Shown: positions 37,764 to 49,664 of the stretch, piece by piece
Numbering within the stretch: the first letter of the stretch is position 1
Layout of the letters: each line of letters opens with the position of its first letter
NCBI GenBank assembly: GCA_021018815.1
Contig: JAITYX010000030.1
Location: 4,727,001-4,791,000 of the forward strand
Reading direction: 5' to 3'
Origin: Talinum fruticosum
Lineage: Eukaryota; Streptophyta; Magnoliopsida; Caryophyllales; Talinaceae
DNA: 64,000 nucleotides
Notes under the pieces: model-generated
What the model was told of the DNA's origin: nothing
Database searches by the model: none
What the model saw: only the letters and a program-made list of their open reading frames with translations
Position numbers and translations under genes: made by a program

Positions 37764-39597
37764 TTAAACGAAGGTACCCTCACGTTTGATGTAACTATTT
37801 TAATGTCACTCGGGTATGAAAAATAACTTTTAGTTACCCTAACCTTTGCAAAAAATTATTCATTTTAATGTCACTCGAGTATGAAAAATAACTTTTAATT
37901 ACCCTAACCTTTACAAAAATTATTCAGAGGTATCCTCGGGTTTGATATAACTATTTAAAGGTCTTTCGGGTATGAAAAATAACTCCTAAATACCTCGACC
38001 TTTGTAAAAAATTATCCACAGATACCATAAGGTTTAGTGTAACTATTTAAAGGTCCCTTAGGAATGAAAATATACTATTAAGTATTACTTTTCTTTGTTG
38101 TAATGTGACATTGACATTATATATTCGAAAGAGATTTAAAATTTTTGTTGACTATCAATTTTATCTATGCTTTTAATGACTGAAATTTAAAATATTGATT
38201 TTTTACCTTCTTCGCATCTAACAAGATAAACCTTGTAAGTTTTATGTTGTAATTTTATAATTACTTGTTTATAAAACTTTGTACTTATAAAATGTACAAT
38301 TTTTTTATGTTGTGATTTTTATAAGTAATTTTTTAATTATTTAAAGTTAAAATTAGAAATATTGCAATTGTCTCTTTTGTTATAGTCATGTAAATATGAA
38401 TACAATGAAATATAGTAATCTAGGAAATATGCTTCAACTTACTTTTATTAAAATAAAAGTATAGTAGCACCTAAAAACTTAAGTTTGCCATTTACATGGT
38501 TGAACATCTAAAATAAGTATGATCCTATTAAAATTACAAAAATACATGACATGTCTTTTAAAACCCCTAAAATATATCCCGTTTACAAACCAATTTTGAA
38601 CCCAAAAGAAAAAATTAACGATTATTCACAAGGTAGCAAATAATGCACCTAGTACCAAGTAAGTTTCAATCTTTGAGAAAGAGAGATGTCCTAAGAAAAA
38701 AATTGAGATGAAAAAAAAATAGAGGATTGACTGCAACCACCATGGTTAAGAGACTTGGCTAGATTGTGTAGGAGAGACTACGTTCACTTGAGAGCTGCTT
38801 GTGTTTACCTTCTTTGGTCCTCCCGCTTTGTTTGTCCCCTTTTTTGAGCTTTCCTTTTTTTCTTCCCAAGTAGCCTACCATATACATCTCTTGGTTTCCG
38901 ACATGTTTTTGAGTTATGTCTCTATTTGTGACAATTATTACATCTAATAGAGAATTCGAAGTTAATTTATTATATCAATTGTCAACAATCAATGAAGAAT
39001 TGCTGACACTTTAGTATCATGTACTATCGAAAAATGATTAAAAAAGTCTTTCAAGTATCGAAAATGATAAATTATTACTTTAAGGTATCATTGTATAATA
39101 TTGTTTAATTGTAAAACTTTACCTTTTAACTCCTAAAAAGATAACTTTTTACAATTAAAAAACATTATATCCAGGTAGTAATTTATTATTTTTAATATAT
39201 GAGAGACTTTTTTATCATTCATGGATAGTATAGAGTACTAAAGTGTCAATTTTTCATAAATGAAACATACTAAAAATATATAAATTTGAATGTTTGAAGA
39301 ATGTATAAAACTCAAGGTGTCTAATTTAGAAGAGGTGTCCTCCAGGGTACTAAACTTATGAATATATTTTCATTCTTGAGGGGTCTTTAATAGTTATACC
39401 AAACCTTAAGTTACTCGTGGATAATTTTTTACAAAGGTTGGGATATTTAGTAGTTATTTTTATACCTAGGACCTTAAAATAATTATATCAAACGTGAAGG
39501 TACGCTTTAAATAATTATTTGCGAAGGTTAAGTACCTAATAGTTATTTTTAATAGACCTTAAAATAATTACAACAAATCTGATGTTACCTTTGTCAT
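37764..39597. mobile_element. Mutator-like element with repeated terminal arms
   Basis: About 1.83 kb with long inverted arms. The left arm (about 37764-38085) has several tandem units containing GTATGAAAAATAAC, TTTGATGTAACTATTT and ACCCTAACCTTTGCA. The right arm (about 39370-39597) holds the same words inverted, such as GTTATTTTTATACC, AATTATATCAAACGTGA and AAAGGTTGGGATAT. Between them on the minus strand is a transposase-like zinc-knuckle fossil (38899-38945). Long tandem-repeat arms plus a knuckle of this type point to a Mutator-like element. A 9-base target duplication was not resolved. Confidence 0.65.
38899..38945 (-). pseudogene. Transposase zinc-knuckle fossil
   Basis: The minus strand reads RCNNCHK, stop, RHNSKTCRKP, which fits the C-x2-C-x4-H-x4-C knuckle near the C-terminus of MuDR-type transposases (consensus ending GHNSRTC). 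A basic Ser/Lys-rich tail follows toward 38730 with further stops. The rest of the transposase is not recognisable. Confidence 0.6.
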
Positions 39598-39872
39598 AAT
39601 TTTAAATACCGATAACGTATCACCAAATCCGAACCCGACCTATTGACACCGTTTGATAACATGCCATGAACAAGAGCAGCCAAGTAACAGGCAGGCACAG
39701 CATGAAGGCAACTGGAGTCCCTTATCAGATAGACAAATGGAACGTCCTCCCGTAAAACGTACATATACGCCCAAATTCGGAGAATCATCAGCGTATCCCG
39801 AAAACATCCCCCAACAACCCCAAAGGAGGAGGAGGAGGAAGAGGGGAGCAGCAGCATCATCATCAAAACACA

Positions 39873-39891
39873 CCACTCTCTCTCTCTCTCT
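39873..39891. repeat. CT tract in the ARF-GAP leader
   Basis: A short CT array about 100 bases upstream of the ARF-GAP start codon, where transcribed leaders of plant genes are often CT-rich. Confidence 0.7.
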
Positions 39892-39985
39892 CCATTGCCT
39901 GAGGAGGAAATTTCTGGTTCGGATCGCCCTGTCTTTCGCTTGCCTCCTCTCGGAATTTCGAATCTGCGTTTAGATTCTGCCTCTA

Positions 39986-42900
39986 ATGGCTTACGAAACT
40001 TACACCGACAAAAATGCCGTTTTCAGAAAGCTCAAAGCTAAACCCGAGAACAAGGTCTCTCCATTTCTTTTACCATTTCTTTTGTTTCTTTTCCGATTCA
40101 GGAGTTTGTGTGGTTGAATCGCTTCGTTAGGGTTAAGATCTGGTTCACATCGAGGTTTAGAATAGCCATATTTTTATTTTTTTTTATTTGGTTTGTTTTG
40201 CAGATGTGTTTTGATTGCAATGCAAAGAATCCTACTTGGGCGTCGGTTACGTACGGGATCTTCCTCTGTATCGATTGCTCCGCCGTTCACAGGAGCCTTG
40301 GTGTTCATATCAGCTTCGTTAGGTAAGCTTTTGGATCGCCATTTACCTGGCGTTGGATCATGCTCTTGTGTTCATTTGATTTGGCTAATTTAGTGGGATT
40401 TAGCAGCGTTAGGGAGATTTATACAGGAAATTTCGTGTTGGATCGAATTTTCGAATGATTTGGTGACGAACTGAATTTTTACTTGTCTTCAACAATCTTG
40501 TTCCCGAATTATGTCACCATTCCTGTGAAGAAAGTTTGGGCATTATGCTTTGAAGAACGTAATTGTAAATTGATTGATGTATGGGTGGATTATCTGGAGC
40601 CTTGAAATGTAAGAAATTTTGGGCTTGACATGTTTTTATCTTGGTTGAGTTAGACATCACTTGATTGTTTTATGTTAGTATTTGTGAGGACTGAGGATGC
40701 TGGAGATTATTGGATCAGAGTTGTCTTTATTGCTAGGGTTGGTGGTAAATATGTTAAATCATGTTAGACATCACTTCATTAGTAAGCAAATGCTATATCA
40801 GGGTAGATAATCAGCCTCAGGTTGTTCTCGTTATGGGTTATTGGAACGGTCGAAGGATTTTGAACAAGAATTGTTTTGGTTAAAGCGGATGGTTCTCAAA
40901 CTGATGGAAATTTGATACTGATTAAACCAACACTTGAGAGGACTGCCTTGGCAATATCTGAATTCTGATGTTCTGATGTTAGTAGCCTTGCCTATGAATT
41001 GCAACAATGATATTTCCATTTCACTCAAATTATCGTAGTTGCTGAGAATGTTGAAACACTTTCATAATCTTCATTTTGCTCCTGTCATGAAAGGCAGATA
41101 ATTTTCGTTGGATCAATATCCTGCGGAAATGTGAGTTGGCTTTTATTGTGGATAAGAGAGTATGACATTTTCACTCCTAGACTTGGGATGTCGGATGCCT
41201 AAATATCCTGGTGACAGATAATATTTTCTAAAAAGATGGTAGGTCAAACTTGTTTTCTCGTCTTGTTTAATTGTCCATCACATCGTTAGTCATGAAAGAA
41301 GAAGTTTCTCTCTATATTTGCAATTTGCATCACTATTTGACAAGTCTGAGCTGACTGTTTAACCTTGTATCCCTGATCCTGGAAGTTATGATGTTGGACT
41401 TTGCCTTCTATTTAGATTGTCAAAGTGTCTATCTTCTATTTGTTCCTTTGTTTCTCTTGCTGGCTTAATTTTCTTTGGTGTATATTGCATGTTCATGATC
41501 TGCTTTGAAACCTCACTTTCCTGTTGTCAAAAATGTTAGCTACGAACCAGTGCTATGTGTTGATGTAGCTAGGAAGTGTGTTTAGGGAAGTGCCTTTTGT
41601 CTTCTGTTCTTGCATTCATGGTAGGTAATGCATTTTCAGCTGTAGAGAGGAGTCTTCTGCCAGATTTCAAAGCGTTCTTTGTTCGTGTTTCACCCCAGAG
41701 ATTGCTTGCTTGCTTCCTTTTCTATTTTCTCTTTGCTTGGACTTCTAATCAGTGTCCACTTATGTGGCCCTTTCCCGTCACTTAATAGGTCGACAAACTT
41801 GGACTCTTGGTCACCTGAGCAGTTGAAGATAATGTGCTTTGGAGGAAACAACCGCGCTCATAATTTCTTTAAGCAACATGGATGGACTGATGGAGGCAAG
41901 ATTGAAGCTAAATATACATCAAGAGCCGCTGAGTTATACAGGCAGATACTTGCAAAAGAAGTTGCTAAAAGCTCTGCTGATGACTCTGGCTCGCCTTCTT
42001 CACCGGTAGCATCACAGTCACCTAAGGCGTCTGATAGATTTTCTGATGCCAACATTAGTGAAGCTCAAAAAGAAATTTTAACTCAAAAGGAGACTTCTGA
42101 CTTGCCTGCTTCACCTAGAGTTCCTTCTATAATGACTTCTACTGTCAAGAAGCCTCTTGGCGCAAGGAAACCTGGGAAGACTGGAGGACTTGGTGCTAGA
42201 AAGCTTACTAAAAGGTTAGTTGATTAGTTCTTGCTGCTACATGCTATCATCTACCATTTTGGCTTGTTGTGGGGTGGGAAAATCATAATGATGAGATGTT
42301 GGAGGCTTTTCCGTGGGAGGAAAAGTTATACTTCAGTTAATCTTTTATACATAGAATTTAACTTTGTATTGATGGAATGGGGGAAATTTCCGTTGCAGCC
42401 GAATGAAGACCTTTATGAACAGAAGCCAGAGGAGCCTCCTGCCCCTGTTGCCACCCCTAGTAGTAACCCCCTTCAGCTGGCTCATCTTTTCCTTCTCGCT
42501 CGAATATGTTGATACCCTTCATACTACTGAGAGAAGTTCAGGAGAGCCACAAATGATTAGCCATGTTGCCCCACCAAAGTCATCTAGCTTTTTTGCCGAC
42601 TTTGGCATGGATGGTGGATTCCAGAAAAAAGGATCAAATTCTTCAAAAGTGCAGGTAAAGATATACTCAAGACTAGCTATGTAGTAGGTGCTTTCTTTTT
42701 GTTCTTGGTTTAACATGATTGAAAGTCTTATCTTCCTCATCCAAAAAAAAAAAAAAAGGAATGAAAACCTCAAGGTTTAGATGTGTGAATTTAATTTTTA
42801 AGAGATTGTCTGGGATCACATTTATCCCACACCATGACTGAGTAACTTGGTAATTATATGTGAGATGCCTATTTGGACGAAAACTTCTTGTGCAGTTACA

Positions 42901-45900
42901 AGTAACAGACAAAAGCCGTACTTCTAAGTTATTAATGAATGTGAATAGCAGTATTGTTGACATAATCATCCAGTTAATATTAGTTTTGCTAATGGTTGTT
43001 AATTATTTTGTTTAAATTCTAGATTATGTGTATCAATGTGTATATAAATAGATTATGTATCGGTTTAAATTCTAGATTATGTATGTCTGTAGATTATTCT
43101 CTCGTCCTGGTTCGGAAAACACAGTGGGGCTATGAATGTGTATATAAATAGATTAGAGTGCTGAAATAATCAAGGGCTATGGAATAGAATAGATAAATTT
43201 AGATGCGATGCCTCTAAAATAAATGAAAGATATTAGTTGGAATTGGGAAATGAAGTTGTTTTAGGGCTTGCCAATATGACTTTCTGATATAGAAGTGATA
43301 TTGCATCTCGCTTCGGAGAGGGAGTACTTGTTCTAGCGCATTGAGTTGTATCTAATTCCAGGTAACTACAATTTTGACAATATTAATTAAAATATTCCAG
43401 TGTGGAAATTTCAGAGTGAATTTTAAGGCCTTCAAAAAAGGACAACTAAAAATTTGTCTAAGATGGATTCGGTGTTTATTGAGTCGATCTTATATGTTGA
43501 CTTAAGTTTGCCTACATCTTTTTCCCAAACCACTTGGTGGTGGTGGTGGTGACTTCTTGTAGTTATTCCTGTTTGACTATCTCCTCGAAGACTTTGTTCT
43601 GAACATGATATCTCTGGTTCTGTGCGCTGTTATGCTGTAAGTTGTAATTCAGTTATGCTGCAACTGGCTTCCTGATTCGTATTCCATGATTACTGAATAA
43701 CAGGTTGAGGAAACTGATGAGGCCAGGAAGAAATTCTCTAATCGCGAAATCCATCTCATCAGCTCAGTTCTTTGGAGATCAAAGTAGAGCTGGTGATATG
43801 GATGCTCGAGCGTCCCTTCAGAAGTTTTCGGTGAGTGCATATTTTAAATAATCTATTGGTTGGATGTTTTCTTATGTATAGAGTAACAATGAAAAGAGTT
43901 TAGGCTTGACTTGCTAACTTGAGCTTCAGAATTTTCATTATAGTTGTTCTGATGTGACTTGAGCAACATTAGCATTTTTCCTGCCTGACTTATCTTGAAT
44001 CTTGTTTGTGCCTGAGCTTGAGCTCAAGCCCAATGAACTAACTTCCCTTTTCTTTTTATTCAAAACTTTATTTTGTCTTTATGTGATGAGCATGGGAAGT
44101 GAACATACGAGATCATAGCTATAAAAATTATAAGAATCACTGGTGGGATGCAATTTAAAAATTTTACATGTTCCTAGTTACCTCTATTGAAGTTGGACTC
44201 TACATGTTTAGAAACAAAGTTACATTGAATTTTAAATTTTCACAAATGCCAATGTGAATTAGTTTTGAATTTGAGTTGACTTAAGTTCTGGCCAACTTGG
44301 CTCTTTCAGAACCCGAGTTGAGCTTTAGCAATTGAGTTGTCTCAACTATACTTGTGAGTGTATGTTTTGTGTGATTGACCACAAGAAATAATTTTTCCCC
44401 TTTCCTTGCATAATTTTATGGACACCTCAGTCAGTGATATTTTCTGTTCCATATTGGATTTTTCTTCAATGTGAATCACGGAGTCTGTTTGCTATATTTG
44501 GGAAAGCTTTCACTAGGGCTTTATCTATGGGAGTGGTAGCTCAATACCTTCTGCAATACGTAGACATTCCATCAGTTTCAACGCACGTGCATATGAGATT
44601 TATGTATTTTCGTAATGCTTGATGAATAATTAATGTAGTTCATTTGATTATTTTTTTTTGTTTTGCTGCTCCATCAAGAGTATGATTCTGCTTAGGTGGA
44701 GTTGAGAGAATAAATAGCATTTCTTCATTGCCCTCTTACATTCTAGGAGTTTCTTAAGAAATATGTTTTCTAAGGGCCTTTTTTGGGGGGTGGGGTATAG
44801 GCATGCTGAAAGTTTTCATATCTTTGAGCATCAACTGAATGAGTGTTTCCCTAGTAATCGCTATTCTCTACAGGGGTGAAGTGCTTGATGTGGGTGAGTA
44901 CAGGGTGTCAACTGAGACATCATTCGGTTTGAAACTTATTTTATATATTTTTTTAAAAGCCACATCCTTGCTGCTTTTTGGTAGGAGTGGAGTAGAAAGT
45001 TACAACAAACGGGACAGGAATAGACAGTCTAACAGAAACAGTTTCTCTGCTGGAATTGCTGGCATACAGTTCTATGCATCTGATTCCGAGCTCCCTTGAT
45101 ACCTGCTGCAGACAGGGCTAATGTTTGGTCACAATGATGGGTAATCTGGACTTTGGAGTTCAAAATGATAATTGTTCATGAACATTTGGTGTCGTAATTT
45201 GAAATATGGATTCAACAACCAGATGTACGTGGGTCTCATCTCATGAAACTTTGAGTATTTTCGCTGTTTCTTATCTGACTAATGAAGCTTAGTGGAGTTT
45301 TGGCTGTTTTTATTTATTTTGATTTTGATTCAATTGTAATCATGAGAGAGAGGGGTGTTGGGTTGTCATTTTCTAGTTTCAATTAGAGCCTGTATTGCCT
45401 CTTCTTGAGATTTTGATGCTCATGCATTGTCTCTTGGAATTGGCTGCCCCCTTCAGGGGTAAGGTTGCCTATGTATTTTAATTCCCTGAGATCTTACTCT
45501 CTCGAGTGGGAATGTGAGATAGACTCTAGGTACAGGTGTTGATGTTGTATGCTCTTGACTTTCTGTCTAATTTCTTCTATAATGTGGTTATTGGGTATTA
45601 TTTCAGCATCTGATATTTGCCACAATGGTGGGTTCAGTTTGACTAGCGTCTTATGTTGCAGTTTGAATTTTGCGGACCTGATTAGTTATTATGTTCTGGT
45701 TAAGCTTCTATCATGCTGTTTTCTTGTTGGCTTACTGGCGTATGTTGTCCCGAGTTGATCTCATGTTGTGTTTCAATATTCAGATGGGTGACCTCTCATG
45801 GAGTTGCTGTGTTTATTTTTTGAAATTTCAGGGATCAAATGCCATCTCCAGTGCAGATCTTTTCGGACACGATTCCGATAGTTCTGGTTTGGATGTTACT

Positions 45901-46951
45901 GCAAGTGACCTCATTAACCGATTCTCATTCCAGGTACTAGTGACTGTAATGCTTGAGGTTCTGCGTCAATTACATGCTCTGTTGATTCGTTTATTTATCA
46001 TTATGCAGAACTTCCCTGGTTTTACAATAATTATATTTAGAGGGGATGAATTTACTGAATGCACTAGTTTTTAGGACTGCATTTGAAATGTCTTTGCTGT
46101 CTTGACTGTCGGAAAGATGTGCTAGGTAGAAGCCTTTGAACCCCTATTGGGGTGGTCTAGTGGGATTTGGTCCTTCCTACAAGGAGGTATGGGTTCAATT
46201 GCACTAAGACCACAGGACAGTTCCCCTTCTCCTTACCTCTTCCTTTCTACCATGCCTTTACCCAATAGGGATTCCCCTGCCCCAATGAGGGGTGGGCCCC
46301 TGTTGGGTACCTTCCAACGGAACCAAACAAGAAAAAAAGGTGGGGGTTGGGGGGTGGGGATAGCTTATGAAGTTAAAGAATATTACCTCTGCCAGAGAAA
46401 TATCGTAACTGAACCGAGCCAAACCATATTAATCCAATATCTTGGATCCTACCATGGCAGGTTCCTTTCTTTTCCCTCATTCTTTTTTTGGGGCGTGGGA
46501 GTGTCAAATTTATGTATTTGTTCCATCTTTGAGACGTTTTCTGTCGCTTCTTGAGCATATGACTGTTGAGTACCTGCTACATAGCAAAAGAAGCAAAAGC
46601 TGTGTCACCGAATTAGTCCAATGTCATGGTAGGATGGATCCTACCAAAACGGGTTCCTCTTTTTTTCTCTTCACCTTTTTAGCAGCTGGGGCCGACTGGG
46701 GTTGGGCTCGGTTGGCAAATGTATCTTGGATGCCACCACCCATCCTTGGAGCTTTTTCTGGTTGTACCCTTGGTCATGATCGTTGACTATCTACTATTAT
46801 ATCATTATAATTTTTGCCCCCTCCCCCTTGATCTTTTCTACAGGCACAACAAGATATATCATCCTTGAAAAATATTGCCGGAGAGACAGGGAAGAAGCTC
46901 AGTTCGATCGCATCAAGCTTGATGAATGATCTTCAGGACAGAATCCTCTAA
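39986..46951 (+). CDS. ARF GTPase-activating protein (AGD8/9/10 type), seven exons, with frameshifts
   Basis: Role: triggers GTP hydrolysis on Arf GTPases in vesicle coats at the Golgi. Exons: 39986-40054, 40204-40322, 41789-42214, 42399-42654, 43704-43830, 45832-45933, 46844-46951, all GT-AG. The start [19 protein letters not shown] matches the family. Exon 2 holds the zinc finger C-x2-C-x16-C-x2-C (CFDC...CIDC) and the arginine-finger stretch [13 protein letters not shown]. Later exons carry [27 protein letters not shown] and the C-terminal QQDISSLKN. In exon 4 three single-base deletions (near 42399, in the C run 42467-42471, and near 42500) add up to minus 3, so about 35 residues are scrambled while the frame stays open. 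In exon 5 one extra C near 43743 causes a stop at about residue 317. Corrected length is about 402 residues, as usual for AGD8/9. Confidence 0.92.
46149..46210 (+). mobile_element. SINE-like head in ARF-GAP intron 6
   Basis: GGTGGTCTAGTGGGATTTGG resembles a tRNA-type A box and GGGTTCAATTGC, 40 bases on, a B box. This is the usual head of a plant SINE. The body probably continues downstream inside the intron. Just beyond it, two loosely similar blocks at about 46385-46480 and 46570-46670 share GGATCCTACCA and GGTTCCTNTTTTT words. Confidence 0.45.
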
Positions 46952-49664
46952 GTCAAAATTAGTTTCTGTAATCAATCACAAAATTGTGACAAAATACGAG
47001 GAGAATTTTAATCTAGGGGCATGTAGAATGAGTTGTCTTACCATTCTTTTGGAAGGCTTCCCGAAATAAGATTTTTGGGCACTTTTTTGAGCTTCAAAGT
47101 TTTCTACAGGCTGGCTTTTAACATGTTATATATAGCAAGGTTGGTCAGTTGGCAGTGGTCTTTTCAACTATCATAATTGTACCCTCCTAATTTAATCAAC
47201 TTCTATGTAGCCTTGCCGGAACCCTGCTGCTGCTGGTTGTGTTGTAGATAATTTTAAGTTGGCAGGAACCCAAATACCAAGCCTGTGATGGTTTATAAAT
47301 TAAGCCTGTTTGGTTGGATGTAAATAATGTAACGATAATGTAATGTAATTAGCTTTGCAATATAATCATGATAATGTAGTTTTATGATAATTATGATGAT
47401 AACGTAGTTTTTTTTTAAAAAATTTTCAATACTCCCATATAATCAAATATATTATAGGAAATGTAATTGTAGAATGGTTTGTATGATTATGGTGACTGTA
47501 TTCAAGCAACCATAAGGAGTAGTAGGAATGGGAATAATTAAACCCAGAAATCAAAAATAAATAACGAATAAGAATGGCGCCGAAAAATATAAAAGAACGG
47601 CTAACGGGACAAAATTTTCGTCGTGGATTCCTTTGACGGCGGAGGAATTGCGACAGTATGGTATATTAATTCTTGTTTATTTATTATCTATTTATTATCA
47701 TTAAACCTATGAAACTGGTCATTTTGGTTACGATATAGGTTATGTCTTAGTTTGAATTGGTAATTTCGAGTCAAACAATATTTGGGGTTGGACCAATTTT
47801 ATTTATGTCGATGTTGAGTAGGATATGAATTTAATTTTATTGAATTTGACATTTTGCCTTATGCTTACTTCAGTTGATGAAATATTAGATTAATTTGAGA
47901 GGAATACGGGTTGTATCAACTTTGGTTTTGATTGGCTGAAATTCATACATATGCTCTATTTTGATATGCAATATAATTAAAAAAAGAACATACCTATTTA
48001 TGTTTCTTTTTCCTTCATAAATCTAGAATAATTGTTTGGTTAAAAACTAAAGGGTCATTTGGTTCATTGTTTTTATTTTTTTTAATTGTCTTTAGCTATG
48101 AGAATGGAATGATCCATGTGTTTTAAATTGGAATCACATACATGTTCTATCATTCAAACCCAGCATAAACCTCTGTCTCCCCATTGATTTATATAAATCT
48201 GTAAAACTTTGAAGAATATAAGACACGAGAAGAACCTACATTAAAAAAATTCACATGAAATAGACTTAACCTGAATTTTCTACCAAAATTTATATTTATT
48301 CTGAATAAAAAATGAAAAGAAAACTACCTAAATCTCACCATCCTTCTCGCAATAGTTGTCCTTTCCAATTGAAATAAGCTTGAGAATTCTGGAACTTACC
48401 TCATATTCTCTATCTCATCCACTAATATTCTCATCCACTAATCTCAAAAATATTAGTATTTTTTGTCAATAGTAGTTAAAATATTAGTTTTTTAATGAAA
48501 TTAAAAATTATCTTTAAATTCCTTTTTAAAAAAGGTTTTATAATCGCCTCCATATTCTCTAGAGATATCATCGGCCATAATTGCTTGGTAGTAAGTACCT
48601 GATTTTCTCTTTTTAACGCTCTATAATTTTCATATCTCTTTTCAATATATTTTCTCCATTTTTATTGCGAGAGTTAGGTCTCCCTCTGTCAGCCCTAAGT
48701 TTTTACTTCTCATCCTAGTGTGAGTTTTATCTCTCTCTCGAAGTGAATTTTCGTATAACTAAAGGCGGTAGATTGTGGAAGATGATTGAATTTTATAATA
48801 TGAAGTTTATTTATTTTGATTTGGGGATGAATCATATGAAATTTCATAGGAGTATATCATGATGATCTTCTTTATAAGTGTAGTCTATCATATCAAACGA
48901 ATACTTGCTCGGAGAGTAATATTGTAGCTTACCGACGTTCGGAAAAGATGCAACGACGTTAAGAACACATTTTAGTAACTAGTAAGACGATACAAAATTA
49001 GAGTCGGTTGATAATATATTCACTATAGATGAATACTTAATTATATGTTTTAGATTTATTTTTATTAGATAATTTTCAATATAGATGTCATATGGGTTTT
49101 TAATTAATGAATATGCCTTTCGTTATAAAAAATAAAAAATCTTTAAAAACTTTGAAATATTTTTTTAAAAAATGAAGCTTGGGGAATAAGTAAAAGCAAG
49201 TGTTTCCCAAAAAAAAAAAACCACAAATAAAACTCTGCGTGTTATTTTTTATCGGGGTTAAAAAAAAAAAAAGGAGTATGTCAACTAATATATAAATAGA
49301 GGTGAGCTTGGCTCTTTCCGGCGAAAAAAGTTTCCAAATGCCGCTGTTGATTCTACTCTGTGACTGTGAAAAAGGAGACTTTGAGGAGAGAGAAAGCTTC
49401 TTCAACTCCTGGTCCTTCTCTGGTTAAATTCTCTCTCCCCCACTGTGATTTTCTCGCTTTTTTATTGTTACTTTTTTTGCTTATTCACACCTTTTATGGC
49501 GGCCGTGTAACCCCACCTTCCCTCCAATTTCAAAATCCATTAAATAACCAACATTCCCATAATTTCACTCACAAAACCAGTCCTGAACTCTTTCCTCTTT
49601 CACGCTATCGATTCCAAGTTCCCTCCTTTGATGATTTCCGTTGCCTTCTTCAGGGCATTGATCA
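46952..49664. other. Intergenic DNA between ARF-GAP and ubiquitin protease
   Basis: Begins with the ARF-GAP 3' untranslated region. A possible MITE lies at 47305-47512 (TGTTTGGTTGGATG at the left, CAAGCAACCATAAG at the right). A short coding-like block occurs at 47567-47655. The rest is AT-rich with homopolymer runs at 49209-49220 and 49261-49272; the ubiquitin protease leader occupies the last 200-300 bases. Confidence 0.5.
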
